Source of the DNA: Calycina herbarum
Taxonomy: Eukaryota > Ascomycota > Leotiomycetes > Helotiales > Pezizellaceae
Reading direction: 5' to 3'
Length of the DNA: 64,000 nt
Assembly: GCA_001414485.1 (NCBI GenBank)
Contig: LLEY01000087.1
Location: 62,001-126,000 of the forward strand
In this document: in pieces, positions 60,543-64,000 of the stretch
How the letters are laid out: each line of letters opens with the position of its first letter
Numbering within the stretch: position 1 is the first letter of the stretch
Position numbers and translations under genes: made by a program
The notes under the pieces: model-generated
What the model was told of the DNA's origin: nothing
Databases searched by the model: none
What the model saw: only the letters and a program-made list of their open reading frames with translations

Positions 60543-62179
60543 TCTTACTATTAGAGCTTTATAAGTATATAGTAATATCTTTTAGTTTAACTAATATACC
60601 GGCTACTTATTAGAGATAGAATAATAGTATTTTAGAAGACCTTCTAGGAGTTACTATTATATACTATTTAGATAATATATTAATCTTCTTAGAAAAAGAA
60701 GAAGAATATAAGAGATATATTAAAGAAGTTTTATAACAACTTATAAAAGTAGACTCTTAATTAAAACGCTTGAAGTATAAGTTCGAAGTTACTTATACTC
60801 TTTTTCTTAGATATGTTTTTAGTCTAGGAAAATAGAAATAAATCTAGAAAAGATCTATATAGTTATTAAATAGGAATTACTAAGAAATATTAAAGACGTA
60901 TAATCCTTTCTTAGATATACTAACTTTTATTACCTATTTATTAAAGATTATATAAAGATTATAAAACTAATATTAATATTAACTAGAAAAGCTATAGCTT
61001 TTATCTAGAATAAGAAAGCTAAAACTATCTTCTAAGAAATTAAAGAACGGTTTATAATAGAACTGATTCTTCGATTATAAGAAACCTAGTATAATTAAGA
61101 CAGATGTCTTAGATATAGTAGTAGAAGCTATAGACTTGTAGCTAAACGAAACAGGAAAGCTTATACTTATAATATATTTCTTAAAAACATTTAATATAGT
61201 ATAATAGAACTATAGTATTTATAATAAAGAATTAATAGCTATTATTCTAGTTTTTAAAGAATAGAGGATTTACCTCTAGAGTATAAAGCACCTAGTAATA
61301 GTGCTTACTAATTATCTAAACTTAAAAACATTTACTATAACTAAGAAACTCGTTACTAGACGCTTAGTTAGATAGTCTAAGATCTTAGTAGAATTTAAGA
61401 TAATTATTCGATATATTAGTAGTATAAGTAATACTTAAGCTAATACTCTAAGCTAGAAACTAAGTTATATAGAGAATAAGAAGTACGTTAATATAATAAT
61501 ATTAAAGTATAACGAAAACAGCGACTTAATACTAATAGTATATAAGATTATAATACTAGAGAAGGTTAATCTCTAGAGAAATAAAATCTAGAATACTTAG
61601 GAAAAAGAATAAAGATATAAAGACATATATAAGAAAGAGAAACTTTAGGTTTCTAACTTATATATAAAAGAATTTATTTAGAAATACTATATAATACTAG
61701 CCTATAGATACTAGGGAATTAGAAAGACTCTTTAGAGAATTAAATAATATTACTATATTAATAGAGTATTAAAAGTAGTTAAGAAAGTAATAACGGAATA
61801 TAATACCTATACCTAGAATAAGACTTTCTATTATATACCTTATAGATAGATAGATACTATCTTAATACTATAAATATCTTAGAAATTAATATCTTAGGAT
61901 TTTATTATTAAGCTACTAAAATCTAAAGACTCGATAATAAGAGTTAAGTATAACTTAATCCTAGTTATTATAGAATAACTTATAAAGTAATTAGATATAA
62001 AAAGAAAACTCTCTATAGCTTTTTACTCTTAGATAAATAGAGGAAACGAACGTATAAATTAAGTAGTTAAAGTATATCTCTAGTATTATATAAACTACTA
62101 ATAAGATAACTAGGTTAAACTCTTATCTTTAGTATAGTTTATTTATATTAGTTTAATAATAGAAATAATACTTATTATA

Positions 62180-64000
62180 ACGTATATTATAAGCGAACCC
62201 GACAGATAAGCGAACCCGACACTTTAACGCGCTTATATAACTACTCTACTAAATATTTAATATCTCTACGATAAAATATATTATAGAAAGACGACGAAAG
62301 GAAAATCATTCTAGCTCTCTAGGCTATGTAAAACGACCTAAAGTTAAGCGCTCGAGTAGTAGCAAAGATATATTCTTATAGTTATTATAAGCTTAGTTTC
62401 TATAAACTTAGTATTCCTCTATAACGCGATATTTCAGCTAACTTACGGAAATTAACCGACTTAGAGGAATCAGTGCTTATTTAATATATACTCGACTTAG
62501 CTACTAAAGGATTTCCTCTCTAGCTGTCTATTATTAAAGATATAGTAAATCGACTACTTACGATATACGACGCGTTATACGTTAGTAAACATTAGGCTTC
62601 TAACTTTGTTAAGCGCTGTCTAGAGCTTTAGACACGCTTCTAGCGTAAATACGACTACTAGAGAGCTAAGTACGAAGATCTAGAAGTTATTTATAGCTAG
62701 TTTAAGCTTATATAGAATATAATTACAAAGTATAGAATTAATAAAGTAGATATCTATAACTTTAATAAGACTAGGTTTATAATAGATGTTATCTTAACTA
62801 TAATAGTTATAATAAGCTTAGAAGAGCGTATAAAAGCGAAAAGAATACAGCCTAGTAATTAGAAATAGATTATAGTAATTTAGAGTATTAATTCTTAAGA
62901 CTAGAACGTGCCGCTATTTATAGTTATTATAGAGAAAAATCACCTAGTCTCTTAGTATTAAAACAGTGGATTTCTACCTAACTAGGTAATTACTACTACT
63001 AATAACAGTTAGACTATAAACGAGAAGAGTATAGATTAGATTCGGCATTTTAAGAAGTATATAAAGCTCTAAACTATTAGTGTTTTTCGCCTATTAGTCC
63101 TCGACGGTTATAAGAGCTACTACTTAGACGAGTTTAAGAAGTACTATAAGAAATATAATATTATTACTCTTTATATACTCGCTTATTCTTTCTATATACT
63201 CTAGCTACTTAACGTTAGATGTTTTAGCTCTCTAAAACAGATATATAGTCGATAAATTAAAGATATAATATAAGCTAATATTTCCTATATTACTAAGAAC
63301 GACTTCTTTCCCGTCTTCTACACTATATTTAATATTATAATAACTGAAAGTAATATTCGAGGAGGGTTCTAAGGAGCTAGACTTCTTCTATTCGACCTTA
63401 AGAGTATAATATCTACGCTTAATCTTAAGTTAAAGACGCCTACGTCTATAAACTCTCGCCTAGGTACCGCTTAATCTTAGGTCTCCTAGACGCTAAACAA
63501 CCTAACTAAAGCTATATTATAGACTATATTAATTAAAAATCGAATTACCTACTACTAGAATAGCTCTCTAACTAATATTTACGAGGCTGTTAACTAGTTT
63601 ATAAAGAGTATATCGAAAATTATATATTAGCTAGTAATATTAAAAGCCGAGAACTAGAGTCTTCGACGGGCAAACGAAGCACTTAGTAAGCGCCGGAGGG
63701 CTAAGAAAACACGTCTATAATAAGGAGGATTACTTAGCTAACGAGAAGTAGAGTATTTATAGGACGAGAGAGATATTAGATATTAAGTAGAATAAGAAAC
63801 AAGAGCAATTATTAGTCGGAAGCCAGGGGAAGAAACACGTGTATAGCGCTGTAGTAACTGTGGATAGACTAGGTATAATATACGTACTTGTAGAATAATA
63901 GAAGAGGTATCTAAGAAAGAAGAATCTAAGTAGTTTTAATTAATTATAAGCGTTATAGTTAAATTATCGTAGTTTTTATTAGAGGTATACGTTAAAGTGT
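62180..64000 (+). mobile_element. Pogo/Fot1-like transposon C, right TIR cut by window end
   Basis: Left TIR starts acgtatattat and contains aagcgaacccgaca twice at 17-bp period, flanked by TA (62,178-62,179). The last ten bases of the window, gttaaagtgt, are the reverse complement of the inner end of this TIR (acactttaac), so only the outer right TIR is missing. Inserted in pol of F. Confidence 0.87.
62270..63935 (+). pseudogene. Decayed pogo-like transposase of element C
   Basis: Plus-strand frame: RKLTDLEESVLIQYILD (Tc5-like region), VDIYNFNKTRFIIDV (first Asp to Asn), LFIVIIEKNHLVSQ, LLVLDGYKSYYLDEF (second Asp kept), LQLLNVRCFSSLKQ (third Asp to Asn), ALSKRRRAKKTR and a C-terminal RCSNCGQTRYNIRTC zinc-knuckle-like motif, then EEVSKKEESKQF. 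Related at a distance to B and D2. Stops at Gln positions. Confidence 0.83.

Larger units (their letters stand above)
49900..62170 (+). pseudogene. pol of Gypsy element F, cut by B, E and C
   Basis: Protease with INSRITGNFLS near 50,370-50,400; cut by B; RT N-terminal part at 52,660-53,104 (KIKLKEDYNLRKQKLR, INYQELNNIIIKNAY, GYEQKIAFV); cut by E exactly within RT; RT continues at 60,548 (LYKYIVIPFSLTNILA, IIYYLDNILIFLEKEEE, third Asp changed to Asn), then RNase H (DVLDIVVEAIDLQ) and integrase. The integrase is internally deleted: IIRVKYNLILVII runs directly into KLSIAFYSQINRGNERINQ. C cuts the end. Confidence 0.8.
47720..64000 (+). mobile_element. Ty3/Gypsy element F, plus strand, with three later insertions; right end outside window
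   Basis: Begins with a 457-bp 5' LTR (47,720-48,176) of the same family as E, H and L. Segments of F: 47,720-50,795, 52,656-53,104, 60,543-62,179; between them lie pogo-like B, inverted Gypsy copy E and pogo-like C. Splicing out the insertions at their TSDs restores one continuous gag-pol order. Presumed left TSD is aatat (47,715-47,719); the right LTR is not in the window. Confidence 0.85.

Noticed and set aside
1..64000. Biosynthetic cluster, toxin or viral gene
   Set aside because: No polyketide or peptide synthase, toxin fold or viral gene was seen; the ADH stands alone among housekeeping genes.

Overview
The window comes from a filamentous ascomycete. The genes have short introns of about 49-80 nt (one of 303 nt) with GT..AG ends and CTAAC-type branch sites, and encode typical Pezizomycotina proteins (an NTO1-like PHD protein, dynactin p62, 40S eS7, an ADH6-like dehydrogenase, a DUF8004-type protein). 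The AT-rich blocks carry heavy C:G to T:A decay of the repeat-induced point mutation (RIP) type: in transposon reading frames Gln codons have become TAG/TAA, and CpA/TpG is largely replaced by TpA. The F-box-like relic and the style of the kinases suggest a leotiomycete (Helotiales), but that is an impression, not a demonstrated assignment.

Layout: (1) 1-2.9 kb, AT-rich: a decayed minus-strand coding remnant, a 29-bp tandem repeat, and a pogo/Fot-type DNA transposon (A) with a solo LTR inside its terminal inverted repeat. (2) 3.1-20.1 kb, gene island: small protein kinase, zinc alcohol dehydrogenase, NTO1-like NuA3 subunit, a 242-bp MITE, a small palindromic element, a weak gene candidate, a DUF8004-type gene, dynactin p62 and RPS7. 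(3) 20.5-22.7 kb: complete RIP-dead pogo-like element K. (4) 23.1-27.8 kb, short accessory island: a broken F-box-like gene, a broken nuclease-like gene, one unknown ORF and a kinase-like gene with an altered catalytic loop. (5) 27.8-64 kb: a continuous transposon graveyard.

The graveyard can be resolved into a nest. A minus-strand Tad1-like LINE (32.1-44.6 kb) is interrupted by Ty3/Gypsy element I (35,432-44,094, TSD gttta), itself interrupted by small LTR element J (37,986-40,726, TSD ataac). The LINE is cut again by Gypsy element G (from 44,619), whose LTR holds solo LTR H (TSD ggtag) and whose RT is cut by Gypsy element F (from 47,720). F is cut by pogo-like B (50,796-52,655), by E, an inverted copy of its own family (53,105-60,542, TSD tctta), and by pogo-like C (62,180 to beyond the window end).

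Most noteworthy: five pogo-like families with unrelated TIR sequences all carry a directly repeated motif at exactly 17-bp period inside the TIR, probably paired transposase sites. A second point of interest is an extra open frame in Gypsy element E, antisense to its gag-pol. No transposon in the window retains an intact transposase or polymerase frame. All coordinates and splice sites were read by eye; no database search was done.
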